Shown one piece after another: positions 1-5,939 of a DNA stretch of 11,167 bases. Under the pieces are notes generated by a model. It ran no database searches. It was not told the origin of the DNA and worked only from the letters and a program-made list of their open reading frames with translations. Positions within the stretch are counted from its first letter, which is position 1, and the number at the start of each line of letters is the position of its first letter. Position numbers and translations under genes: made by a program. Source of the DNA: Acidimicrobiia bacterium (lineage in GTDB: Bacteria; Actinomycetota; Acidimicrobiia; IMCC26256; PALSA-555); the NCBI GenBank assembly GCA_022865365.1, contig JALHSW010000042.1, positions 1 to 11,167 of the forward strand, given 5' to 3'.

Positions 1-395
1 CCACCCGACGCCCGCAGCTCACGGTAGAGACGGTCGAGCATCGGCGTCGTCAGCTTGTCCAGACGCACATTGCCGAGGGTCGGCGAGATGTTGCGACGGA
101 TGTAGCGGCGGTAGCCGTGCAGGGTCGACGCGGCCAGGTCGGGACCGGCCTGCTCGAGCCATTGTTCGAGCAGCTCACCGACCGTCACCCGGACGTCTCG
201 GTGGTCGCCGGCGCCGACTTCGAGCAGCAGCCGCGCCTCGAGCTCGCGCGCCTCCTTCGGTGGGCGCGCCTGACCCGGCTTCGCCGGCACCGATCCCCGA
301 GCCCGGCGTTCGCGGCCGGTGACCGGGTCGGTGCCCGCGTAGACGGTCACTTGCCAGCGGTTCCCATGGCGGCGGATCACTTTGACACTGACCAC
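1..395 (-). CDS. Tyrosine recombinase / phage-type integrase, N-terminal part (runs off left edge)
   Basis: An open frame of 131 codons starts at a GTG (393-395) and continues past base 1, so the catalytic domain is outside the window. Residues about 8-35 (RRHGNRWQVTVYAGTDPVTG, followed by RERR) resemble the N-terminal AP2-like arm-binding domain of phage integrases, a strand-rich domain that contacts arm sites. Residues about 69-131 (VTVGELLEQWLEQ, STLHGYRRYIRRNI, LGNVRLDKLTTPMLDRLYREL) match the SAM-like core-binding domain that precedes the catalytic R-H-R-Y domain. In this family the enzyme integrates and excises a mobile element at an attachment site, often the 3' end of a tRNA gene. Here its start lies about 70 nt beyond a tRNA 3' end and it is transcribed away from it, as expected for the integrase-proximal end of an element. 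The start is uncertain: an in-frame GTG at 378-380 is an alternative, and neither has a good Shine-Dalgarno. Whether the catalytic half is intact cannot be seen. Confidence 0.88.
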   Translation of the reverse strand, partial: MVSVKVIRRHGNRWQVTVYAGTDPVTGRERRARGSVPAKPGQARPPKEARELEARLLLEVGAGDHRDVRVTVGELLEQWLEQAGPDLAASTLHGYRRYIRRNISPTLGNVRLDKLTTPMLDRLYRELRASG

Positions 396-403
396 TCGGT
401 GCC

Positions 404-451
404 AAACCGGTGACAAAACCGATTTGCCGCTCGGGAGAATCGCGAAAACCG
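404..451 (+). repeat. Three direct AAACCG repeats between integrase start and tRNA 3' end
   Basis: The hexamer AAACCG occurs at 404-409, 416-421 and 446-451, all in the same orientation; the last two copies extend to AAAACCG. The interval is visibly richer in A/T than its surroundings. Short direct repeats beside an attachment site are typical of integrase arm-type sites, but the motif is short and that role is inferred. Confidence 0.4.
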
Positions 452-463
452 TTGTGCGGTAAG

Positions 464-536
464 TGGGGCCGGAAGGGATCGAACCTTCGACCGAGGGATT
501 ATGAGTCCCCTGCTCTGACCACTGAGCTACGGCCCC
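464..536 (-). tRNA. tRNA with CAT anticodon (tRNA-Ile2 favoured, or elongator tRNA-Met)
   Basis: The minus strand folds into a full 73-nt cloverleaf. The acceptor stem is GGGGCCG/CGGCCCC, the D stem GCTC/GAGC, the anticodon stem GGGGA/TCCCT around the loop CTCATAA, and the T stem GAAGG/CCTTC around TTCGATC, with discriminator A. The anticodon is CAT. It is not the initiator, because positions 1 and 72 pair as G-C. The variable loop CGGTC and the GAGCA-G context before the anticodon stem resemble the lysidine-modified tRNA-Ile2 (reads AUA) more than elongator tRNA-Met, but sequence alone does not settle this. The 3' CCA is not encoded (CTT follows), so it must be added by tRNA nucleotidyltransferase. 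The gene lies between rpoD and an integrase start, so its 3' end is the likely integration target of the element to the left. Confidence 0.96.
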
Positions 537-544
537 GGTGGCGC

Positions 545-550
545 ATCGTA
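545..550 (-). promoter_or_regulatory. Candidate -10 box for the tRNA gene
   Basis: On the minus strand TACGAT (fits TANNNT) ends 8 nt before the first base of the mature tRNA, which would place transcription initiation at or next to the tRNA 5' end. No convincing -35 hexamer is present at normal spacing, and the tRNA could instead be read through from rpoD. Confidence 0.3.
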
Positions 551-585
551 CGCAGGCCGTGAAGGGTCGGAGAGCGGGTCGTCGC

Positions 586-2160
586 TCACGCCTCTTCGAG
601 GTAGTCCCGCAGACGCTGCGAGCGCGTCGGGTGGCGTAGCTTCGCGAGGGTCTTCGACTCGATCTGACGGATCCGCTCGCGGGTGACCCCGAACTCGCGA
701 CCGACCTCCTCGAGCGTGCGGACCTGTCCGTCGTCGAGACCGAAGCGGAGGCGCATGACCGCCTGCTCACGGGGACTCAGCTCGAGCAGCGCACGCTCGA
801 TCTCGTCCTTGAGTCGTTCGCGCTCGGCCGCGAAGTCGGGTGAGATGGCGCTCTCGTCGGCCACGAAGTCGCCCAAGTTGCTGTCGTCCTCCTCGCCGAC
901 CGGCGTCTCGAGCGAAAGGGGCTCGAGGGAGATGCGCTGAATCTCGCGCACCTTCTCGGGGGTCAGATCGACCTTCGCCGCGATCTCGTCGACGGTCGGC
1001 TCACGGCCGAGCTCCTGCAGCATCGAACGCTGCATCCGCAACACCTTGTTCATCGTCTCGACCATGTGGACCGGAATTCGAATCGTGCGGGCCTGATCGG
1101 CGATCGATCGGGTGATGGCCTGGCGAATCCACCACGTCGCGTACGTCGAGAACTTGAAGCCCTTGGTGTAGTCGAACTTCTCGACGGCACGGATCAGCCC
1201 GAGGTTGCCCTCCTGCACGAGGTCGAGGAGCGCCATCCCCCGTCCGACGTAGCGCTTCGCGATCGACACGACGAGGCGCAGGTTGGCGCTCGTGAGCTGC
1301 TGCTTCGCCAGCTCACCGTCGACGAGGGCCTTGACTTCGACGGCGACGGTGTGCGTCGCCGAGTCCGCGTCGAGCGAGACAACGAGCGCTGCGGCGAGAA
1401 AGATCATCTCGGTGTAGCTCTCGGCGGTCTTGGTCGCGGTGCGATTCGTCGGCTCGAGGGGCTCGACCGGACGCGGCAGCAACTTCGTGAGCTCCGCCTC
1501 GAGCGCTCCCCCGATCTTGACGACCTGGTCTGCCTGCCCGTCGTCGAGGTCATCACACGCGCGCAAGCGGTCGGCGAGCTCGAGGGCGCGTTGCAACGCA
1601 CTCCGCGTGGATTGACGCTTTGCGAACTCGTCGATCTCGGCATCGACGGCGAGCGGTGAACCGTCTTCGTTCGTGTCGGTTGCCGCGTACGCGTGAGCGC
1701 CGGCCTCGATCCGACGGGCGTACTCCCTCTCCTGATCGGCGGTCAGCAGCCGGACCTTGCCGATCTCCTTGAGGTACATGCGGACCGGGTCGAAGCTGCC
1801 GCCCTCGCCTCGGTCGCGACCGGCTTCGAGGGCATCGTCGAGCCGTTCGGCCGCGGTGCGCCGTTGGCGCGGCCGGACCAACGCCTCGCCGGTCCGGGGC
1901 GCCACGGCCGGCTCCGAGGGCGGCGGACGACGCGCTTCCTCCTCACGCAGCTCTTCGTCGATCTCGTCGACGACGTCGATCCCGCGCGCCGCCAGGCGTT
2001 CGTAGATCGACGCGAGCTCGGCGGTCTCGGGCTCGAGCGTGTGGAACGCGGCGAAGATCTCGCCCGATGTGACCGAGCCGCGGTCCCCAGCGCTCGCTAC
2101 GAGCGCCTCGAGGTCGGGGCCGTCGACGTGCTCTTCGGTGACCACGTTTGGCTCCGTCAC
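586..2160 (-). CDS. rpoD: RNA polymerase primary sigma factor (sigma-70 / SigA / RpoD)
   Basis: This 524-residue protein directs core RNA polymerase to housekeeping promoters. Region 1.2 is at about 122-153 (FDPVRMYLKEIGKVRLLT). Region 2 is at about 289-368, with ANLRLVVSIAKRYVGRGM, the core-binding LLDLVQEGNLGLIRAVEKFD, and the region 2.3/2.4 block FSTYATWWIRQAITRSIADQ that melts and reads the -10 element. Region 3 is at about 370-445, and region 4 at about 455-524 ends with the -35-reading helix-turn-helix TLEEVGREFGVTRERIRQIE. I chose the GTG at 2158-2160, which overlaps the dnaG stop as GTGA and has GGAG 8 nt upstream; the frame is open further upstream only because it overlaps dnaG. About 135 residues (153-288) separate regions 1.2 and 2.1, roughly 100 more than I expect for a Gram-positive SigA, and include a hydrophobic patch MIFLAAALVVSL. 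The region before 1.2 is acidic. Confidence 0.98.
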   Translation of the reverse strand: MTEPNVVTEEHVDGPDLEALVASAGDRGSVTSGEIFAAFHTLEPETAELASIYERLAARGIDVVDEIDEELREEEARRPPPSEPAVAPRTGEALVRPRQRRTAAERLDDALEAGRDRGEGGSFDPVRMYLKEIGKVRLLTADQEREYARRIEAGAHAYAATDTNEDGSPLAVDAEIDEFAKRQSTRSALQRALELADRLRACDDLDDGQADQVVKIGGALEAELTKLLPRPVEPLEPTNRTATKTAESYTEMIFLAAALVVSLDADSATHTVAVEVKALVDGELAKQQLTSANLRLVVSIAKRYVGRGMALLDLVQEGNLGLIRAVEKFDYTKGFKFSTYATWWIRQAITRSIADQARTIRIPVHMVETMNKVLRMQRSMLQELGREPTVDEIAAKVDLTPEKVREIQRISLEPLSLETPVGEEDDSNLGDFVADESAISPDFAAERERLKDEIERALLELSPREQAVMRLRFGLDDGQVRTLEEVGREFGVTRERIRQIESKTLAKLRHPTRSQRLRDYLEEA

Positions 2161-4025
2161 GCCTCCTGCTCCACTCGCGTGTTCCCTCCCGACGCGCCTT
2201 CGCCATTCTGAGCGCTCTGCCGCGCCTCGGTGACGACCCACCTTACCAACTGCATCGCAGCCTCCTGGGCACGCGACCAGTCACCGACCTCACGTCCGTG
2301 CGCGACAGCGTCGAGCTGCACCTTCACGGTGCTCGCGCGCTCGTCGCCGTCGCGCAGCATGCGCGCGAGCATCCGCTTCGCGACAGGGTCGACCGTGTTC
2401 ACGATGAGACGCGCACGTACCGTTGTCGGTTCGTCGTCGGCTTGGGGATCCTCGACGGCAAGACGCTCGAGGAGATGTCGCACCGGGCCTTCGGCGGCGT
2501 CGATCGCCTGGTGCATGTCCTGCGAGGACACGAGCAAGTCGTACGCACCGCGCGCGACGGGATCGAGGAACAGTGCCTCGTCGAGCCAGTCGGCGACGAG
2601 CGCGGGATCGTGCACCGCCCAGCGCAGAACGTCGAGCTCACGCCGGTCGACGCGCAACGGTTCGACGGGCTCCGGTGACTGCTCGCTCTCTCCTTCGTGC
2701 TCGGGACGCGACGGACGCCGGTGCTGGGGATCGCGACGGGGTTCCATCGCGGCGCGGGTTACCTGGCTGCGAACACCGTCGGCATCGAGGTCGAGGCTCC
2801 CGGCGAGCTGGATGACATACTGGTCACGCACGAGCTCGCTGGGATGCTCGGCGACCATGCGTGCCGCCGCTTCGGCGGCACGGGCACGCCCCTCGATCGT
2901 GGTGAGATCGGCAGCGGCGAGAACGCGGTCGACCCGGAACTGCAGGAACGGCTGGGCCCGCTCCAACGACGGGAGCAGCTGGTCGGGCGTGTCGCGCCAC
3001 AGGTCCCCCGGGTCCTTCCCTGCTGGCAGATCGGCCACCCGCACCTCGAGCTCGAGCTCCTGCTCCCAGCGGTACCACCGGTCAGCCGCGCCCGCGCCGG
3101 CTGCATCGCCGTCGTAGGCGAGGATCACTCGACGCGCGAGGTTCTTCAGCATCTTGGCGTGGTCGTCGGCGAGTGCCGTGCCGCAGGTCGCGACGGCGTT
3201 GGGCGCACCCGCCAGCGCGTACGCCATCACGTCGGTGTAGCCCTCGCAGATCACAGCCTCACCCCGCGCCACGATGTCGGCCTTGGCCCAGTTGAGCCCG
3301 TAGAGCAAACGACTCTTCTGGTAGATCGGCGTCTCGGGCGAGTTCTTGTACTTCGGTCCGTCGTCGCCGAGCGCTCGACCGCCGAAACCGACCGCCTCAC
3401 CCCGCGTGTCGTAGATCGGGAACATCAGCCGGCCGCGAAACTGGTCCTGGAGCCGGTTCGCCTTGTTCACGAACGCGAGCCCTGCGGAGACGATGTCGTC
3501 GCGCGAGAACTTCTGCTGCTGCAGGTGCCGACTCAGCACGTCCCATTCGTCGGGCGAGTACCCGAGCACGAACCGGCGCGCCGCGTCGCCGTCGAACCCG
3601 CGCCCGCGCAGGTACTTGCGCGCGGGCCCACCGTCCGACGACTCGAGCAGCAGCGTGTGGTAGTGAGCGACGGCCGCAGTCACCGCTTCGACGAGGCGCG
3701 ACCGGCGCGACCGGTCCTTCTGCACGCTCTTGTCGTCGTAACGCAGTGTGATGCCCGACCGCTGCGCGAGCCGCTCGACCGCTTCGACGAAATCGAGGTG
3801 CTCGGTCTCACGCATGAACGTGATCGCGTCACCCGAAGCCTGACAGCCGAAGCAGTAGTAGTAGCCGTCGGGATTGACCGAGAACGACGGCGTCTTCTCC
3901 TGATGGAAGGGGCAGAGCCCGCTGTAGCGCTGACCGACGTGCTTCAGCGCGACCGACTCACTGATGAAGGCAACGATGTCGGTCTGATCCCGGACCCGGG
4001 CGATGTCTTCGTCGAGGATGCCCAC
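2157..4025 (-). CDS. dnaG: DNA primase DnaG
   Basis: This 622-residue protein synthesises RNA primers for the lagging strand at the replication fork. The N-terminal CHC2 zinc finger uses C38, H41, C58 and C61 (CPFH ... CFGC). The RNA polymerase core at about 110-340 contains the RGRLMFPIYD motif and a TOPRIM fold with EGYTDV at 261-266 (catalytic Glu) and DGDAAG at 305-310 (metal-binding Asp pair). Residues about 430-455 are a charged linker rich in Arg, Pro and Glu, and 460-600 form a helical C-terminal region in the position of the DnaB-interaction domain. The length is normal for bacterial DnaG. It starts with GTG (4023-4025), 22 nt after the dgt stop, with no strong Shine-Dalgarno. Its stop overlaps the rpoD start by GTGA. 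The dgt-dnaG pairing is also found in mycobacteria. Confidence 0.98.
   Translation of the reverse strand: MGILDEDIARVRDQTDIVAFISESVALKHVGQRYSGLCPFHQEKTPSFSVNPDGYYYCFGCQASGDAITFMRETEHLDFVEAVERLAQRSGITLRYDDKSVQKDRSRRSRLVEAVTAAVAHYHTLLLESSDGGPARKYLRGRGFDGDAARRFVLGYSPDEWDVLSRHLQQQKFSRDDIVSAGLAFVNKANRLQDQFRGRLMFPIYDTRGEAVGFGGRALGDDGPKYKNSPETPIYQKSRLLYGLNWAKADIVARGEAVICEGYTDVMAYALAGAPNAVATCGTALADDHAKMLKNLARRVILAYDGDAAGAGAADRWYRWEQELELEVRVADLPAGKDPGDLWRDTPDQLLPSLERAQPFLQFRVDRVLAAADLTTIEGRARAAEAAARMVAEHPSELVRDQYVIQLAGSLDLDADGVRSQVTRAAMEPRRDPQHRRPSRPEHEGESEQSPEPVEPLRVDRRELDVLRWAVHDPALVADWLDEALFLDPVARGAYDLLVSSQDMHQAIDAAEGPVRHLLERLAVEDPQADDEPTTVRARLIVNTVDPVAKRMLARMLRDGDERASTVKVQLDAVAHGREVGDWSRAQEAAMQLVRWVVTEARQSAQNGEGASGGNTRVEQEA
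2162..2172 (-). promoter_or_regulatory. Ribosome binding site for rpoD, inside dnaG
   Basis: The minus strand reads GGAGCAGGAGG just before the GTG at 2160. The upstream GGAG has 8-nt spacing; the nearer AGGAGG is only 1 nt away and too close to act alone. The site lies within the last dnaG codons and supports the GTG start and translational coupling to dnaG. Confidence 0.6.
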
Positions 4026-4047
4026 CGCGGCCGAGGTTACGACCCCG

Positions 4048-5163
4048 TCAGACCCCTCGGGGCAGGTCGTCGGTTCGCCAGCCGAGGAGCTCGACCCCGA
4101 GCCCCAGCGCGAACCGGTCGGTCATCCCACTCACGTAGTGGACGGCGAGCGCCGCCGCTCCGGGCGACCCGGCTCGCACCCCGTGGACGTCGACGTCGGG
4201 GAGGCGTCTGGGGGTGTCGGCGAAGTGGTCGACGAGCCCCCTGAGGAGGCGGATGACCCGCTCGGCCTGCTGACGTGCCGCCGGCCGGAGGTAGATGCGC
4301 TCGAAGTTGAAGTCACGGAAGGCCTGGAGCGCGGTCGCGGCCGGGTCGGTCATCCCGACGTGGCCCGTCCGCTCGATCGCATCGAGCACGGCGAGCACGA
4401 AGCCCCCGATCTGCTCGGACCGCCGAGTGCCGACGACTGCTCGCACCTCCATCGGCAGGTCGTCGGGTTCGAGGATCCCCGCCCGAACGGCATCCTCGAA
4501 GTCGTGGCAGACGTACGCGATGCGATCGGCCCACGCGACGACCTCACCCTCGGGTGTGGCCGGGGCCGGGCGGCGCCACGAGTGGTTGCGCACGCCGTCG
4601 AGCGTCTCGACGCAGAGGTTGAGCTCGGCCAGGGTGACGTCGGCGCCGTAGACCGCGTGGTCGTACCCGGTGCCAGGGAGGTACGGCGAGAAGGCCTCCT
4701 CGGACGCGTGGCCGGCCGGGCCGTGGCCGCAGTCGTGCGCGAGCGCGATCGCCTCGGTGAGTGGGACGCACAGGTTCGCGACCCGGGCGATCCCTACCGC
4801 GACCTGCGCGACCTCGACGGCGTGGGTGAGGCGGGTCCTGAGGTGATCGTCGTCCGGGGCGATGAAGACCTGGCACTTGCCCGCGAGCCGGCGCCACGGG
4901 CGGGAGTGCTTCACCCGGTCCAGGTCGCGCTCGAAGCAGAGCCGGAACGGGTCGGGCTCCTCGGGGCGCTGCCGGTCCCCTGCGCCCACCGGGCGAGTCG
5001 CGCCCGGCGCGAGGGACGCCGCGAGCGCGGCCTCGCGCTCCTCACGGGTGCGAAGTGGGCCACCGACGAACGCCGGTGCCCCGGCATGGGCCCGCACCAC
5101 GTTGCGCTCGAGGTCGGTCGTCTGGAGGTCGGTCGTCTGGAGGTCGGTCACGAGATCGCTCAT
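4048..5163 (-). CDS. dgt: Deoxyguanosinetriphosphate triphosphohydrolase-like protein (HD-domain dNTPase)
   Basis: This 371-residue protein belongs to the Dgt family, which hydrolyses dNTPs to deoxynucleoside plus tripolyphosphate and so trims the dNTP pool. The HD metal site is complete: H114 (RTRLTHAVEVAQVA), H143-D144 (ALAHDCGHGPAGHASEE) and D213 (VVAWADRIAYVCHDFEDA). The FERDLDRVKHSRPWRRL block at 77-93 and the C-terminal YVSGMTDRFAL at 343-353 are also characteristic. I chose ATG at 5161-5163. A TTG at 5194-5196 would add 11 residues and has a GAAGGA close upstream, but it would bury an inverted repeat in coding sequence. The ATG has no Shine-Dalgarno, but TACCCT lies 6 nt upstream, the geometry of a leaderless transcript. 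Residues 6-18 carry a five-residue tandem repeat TDLQT outside the conserved domain. In other bacteria Dgt can prefer dGTP or act on all dNTPs; preference cannot be read here. Confidence 0.95.
   Translation of the reverse strand: MSDLVTDLQTTDLQTTDLERNVVRAHAGAPAFVGGPLRTREEREAALAASLAPGATRPVGAGDRQRPEEPDPFRLCFERDLDRVKHSRPWRRLAGKCQVFIAPDDDHLRTRLTHAVEVAQVAVGIARVANLCVPLTEAIALAHDCGHGPAGHASEEAFSPYLPGTGYDHAVYGADVTLAELNLCVETLDGVRNHSWRRPAPATPEGEVVAWADRIAYVCHDFEDAVRAGILEPDDLPMEVRAVVGTRRSEQIGGFVLAVLDAIERTGHVGMTDPAATALQAFRDFNFERIYLRPAARQQAERVIRLLRGLVDHFADTPRRLPDVDVHGVRAGSPGAAALAVHYVSGMTDRFALGLGVELLGWRTDDLPRGV
5111..5149 (-). repeat. 15-bp tandem repeat in the dgt N-terminus, about 2.6 copies
   Basis: AGGTCGGTCGTCTGG occurs at 5111-5125 and again, identically, at 5126-5140, followed by AGGTCGGTC at 5141-5149. 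The unit is a multiple of 3, so copy-number change would lengthen or shorten Dgt by five residues (TDLQT) without a frameshift. Identical third bases indicate a recent duplication. Confidence 0.9.
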
Positions 5164-5169
5164 GGTTCG

Positions 5170-5175
5170 AGGGTA
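5170..5175 (-). promoter_or_regulatory. Candidate -10 box for a leaderless dgt transcript
   Basis: The minus strand reads TACCCT (TANNNT) ending 6 nt before the ATG at 5163, so predicted initiation falls on the A of the start codon. No Shine-Dalgarno precedes that ATG. A TTGG sits near -35 but is not a strong -35 element. Confidence 0.4.
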
Positions 5176-5180
5176 ACCCT

Positions 5181-5244
5181 GGGGTGTGACAGCCAAGATT
5201 CCTTCGCCCGGGACGGCCCGATCCGGGCGTAAGCGTCACACCCC
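5181..5244. repeat. Inverted repeat in the dgt / small-ORF divergent region, candidate shared operator
   Basis: GGGGTGTGAC (5181-5190) and GTCACACCCC (5235-5244) are perfect 10-bp inverted copies, 44 nt apart and 54 bp centre to centre. A second, smaller inverted repeat lies between them: CGCCCGG at 5205-5211 and CCGGGCG at 5223-5229. Each outer arm is exactly 17 nt from its own start codon (dgt ATG at 5163; plus-strand TTG at 5262), so both genes carry the same GTCACACCCC element at the same position. This suggests a common regulator binding site or promoter element for both genes. That function is inferred; the sequence and spacing are directly visible. Confidence 0.65.
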
Positions 5245-5249
5245 CCTGG

Positions 5250-5255
5250 CATCGT
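5250..5255 (+). promoter_or_regulatory. Candidate -10 box for the plus-strand small ORF
   Basis: CATCGT ends 6 nt before the TTG at 5262, at exactly the same offset from the start and from the GTCACACCCC arm as TACCCT has for dgt. It deviates from TANNNT at the first base, so it is weak alone; the mirrored spacing is the main support. Confidence 0.25.
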
Positions 5256-5261
5256 GGGGGC

Positions 5262-5435
5262 TTGGAAGCGATCGCCCGACTCGAACAACTCGTCAGCGAT
5301 GACGCACAGGCGCTGGCCGAACTGGATGTCGACGCCCTCGGCCACGACGAGGCAGTCAGGATGCACCGGGACGCGGACGACCTCCAGCGCCGCCTCGGAG
5401 ACCTCCGGCTCAGGCTCGAACGCGAGTCCGGATAG
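5262..5435 (+). CDS. Small acidic helical protein of unknown function (57 aa)
   Basis: I do not recognise a family. The frame opens with TTG (5262-5264) and ends at TAG (5433-5435). An in-frame TGA at 5187-5189 lies upstream and no other start codon occurs between it and the TTG. The product is rich in Leu, Asp, Glu and Arg (15 acidic and 8 basic residues), with amphipathic stretches such as EAIARLEQLVSDDAQALAEL and DADDLQRRLGDLRLRLERE that look like two helices joined by a short HDEAVRMHRD segment, perhaps a helical hairpin or coiled coil. There is no signal peptide, membrane segment or Cys. Third codon positions are mostly G/C, as in the neighbouring real genes. It is the only plus-strand gene in the window, divergent from dgt and convergent with the thioesterase, and shares with dgt a mirrored upstream element. 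It lacks a good Shine-Dalgarno and may be leaderless. Confidence 0.6.
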   Translation: MEAIARLEQLVSDDAQALAELDVDALGHDEAVRMHRDADDLQRRLGDLRLRLERESG

Positions 5436-5510
5436 CCGGCCGTCGCCAACCGGCGGCCCACGCGGGCGTGTTCGTGGCGTCGTGGCGTAGAGGACGCTCG
5501 GATCGACCCG

Positions 5511-5924
5511 TCACCGCGAAGGGATCGCGTACGTCACCGTCGCCTGCGCGATCGGGTCGGCGTCGCCTTCGGAGTACATGAGCACATCGCCCGTCGCGAG
5601 GCGCTTCCCCACACGGTGCAACCGGACGTCGGCGATCACGTCGACCGGAGCCCCCGGGCGGAAGAAGTTGATGTTCAGGCTGACCGTCATGGTCATGGCC
5701 TCGCGACCGACCACGCCGAGCAGGGCGACCCACACCGCGCAGTCGGCGAGCGCCATCAGCGCGGGCCCGGCCACGATCCCGCCGGGCCGCAACCGCTCCG
5801 GCGAGTGGACCAAGCGCAACCGCGCGGTCCCCTCACCGATGTCCTCGATCACGTACGCCCGGGTGCTCCCGGGCCAGACCTCCTCGAGGAAGTCGCGGAC
5901 CTCGGACGCGTCGAGCACGGGCAT
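5511..5924 (-). CDS. PaaI-like hotdog-fold acyl-CoA thioesterase
   Basis: This 137-residue protein has the length and layout of the PaaI/4HBT hotdog thioesterases, cytosolic oligomers that hydrolyse acyl- or aryl-CoA thioesters. The central helix segment RPGGIVAGPALMALADCAVW (46-65) corresponds to the family's GG...LAD motif, with D61 in the place of the catalytic acid. VSLNINFFRPG (81-91) and VIADVRLHRVGKRLATGDV match the following strands. The usual His-Pro before the GG is replaced by Arg-Pro. Substrate cannot be inferred. The ATG (5922-5924) is 15 nt after the ppdK stop without a strong Shine-Dalgarno, so co-transcription with ppdK is likely. The gene ends facing the plus-strand small ORF, with a 75-nt gap (5436-5510) in which I see no convincing terminator. 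Confidence 0.85.
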   Translation of the reverse strand: MPVLDASEVRDFLEEVWPGSTRAYVIEDIGEGTARLRLVHSPERLRPGGIVAGPALMALADCAVWVALLGVVGREAMTMTVSLNINFFRPGAPVDVIADVRLHRVGKRLATGDVLMYSEGDADPIAQATVTYAIPSR

Positions 5925-5939
5925 CGAGCGCCGAACCGC

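Noticed and set aside
117..413. Short open frames on both strands over the left edge
   Set aside because: The integrase frame on the minus strand, starting at 395, has recognisable arm-binding and core-binding domains and accounts for this DNA.
464..536. Initiator tRNA-fMet
   Set aside because: Positions 1-72 form a G-C pair, whereas bacterial initiators have a mismatch there; the anticodon stem ends in A-T rather than the three G-C pairs of initiators.
2161..2241. Upstream extension of rpoD to the GTG at 2241 (551 codons)
   Set aside because: It would overlap dnaG by 85 bases and add a low-complexity Arg-rich leader; the GTG at 2160 has a ribosome binding site and a typical stop/start overlap.
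3600..3629. GC-rich inverted repeat around GCCCGCGCA / TGCGCGCGGGC in dnaG
   Set aside because: Imperfect and wholly inside conserved dnaG codons; best explained by codon composition.
2697..4244. Long plus-strand open frame of 515 codons opposite dnaG
   Set aside because: It is a shadow of the high-GC minus-strand dnaG frame; its translation is low-complexity Arg/Gly/Val-rich with no domain, while the opposite strand encodes a complete primase.
4003..5232. Plus-strand open frame of 409 codons opposite dgt
   Set aside because: It is a shadow frame; dgt on the other strand has all HD motifs and explains the open reading frame.
5435..5454. GCCGG/CCGGC inverted repeat as a terminator between the convergent small ORF and thioesterase
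   Set aside because: Only 5 bp with a 10-nt loop and no U-tract on either strand; expected by chance at this GC content.
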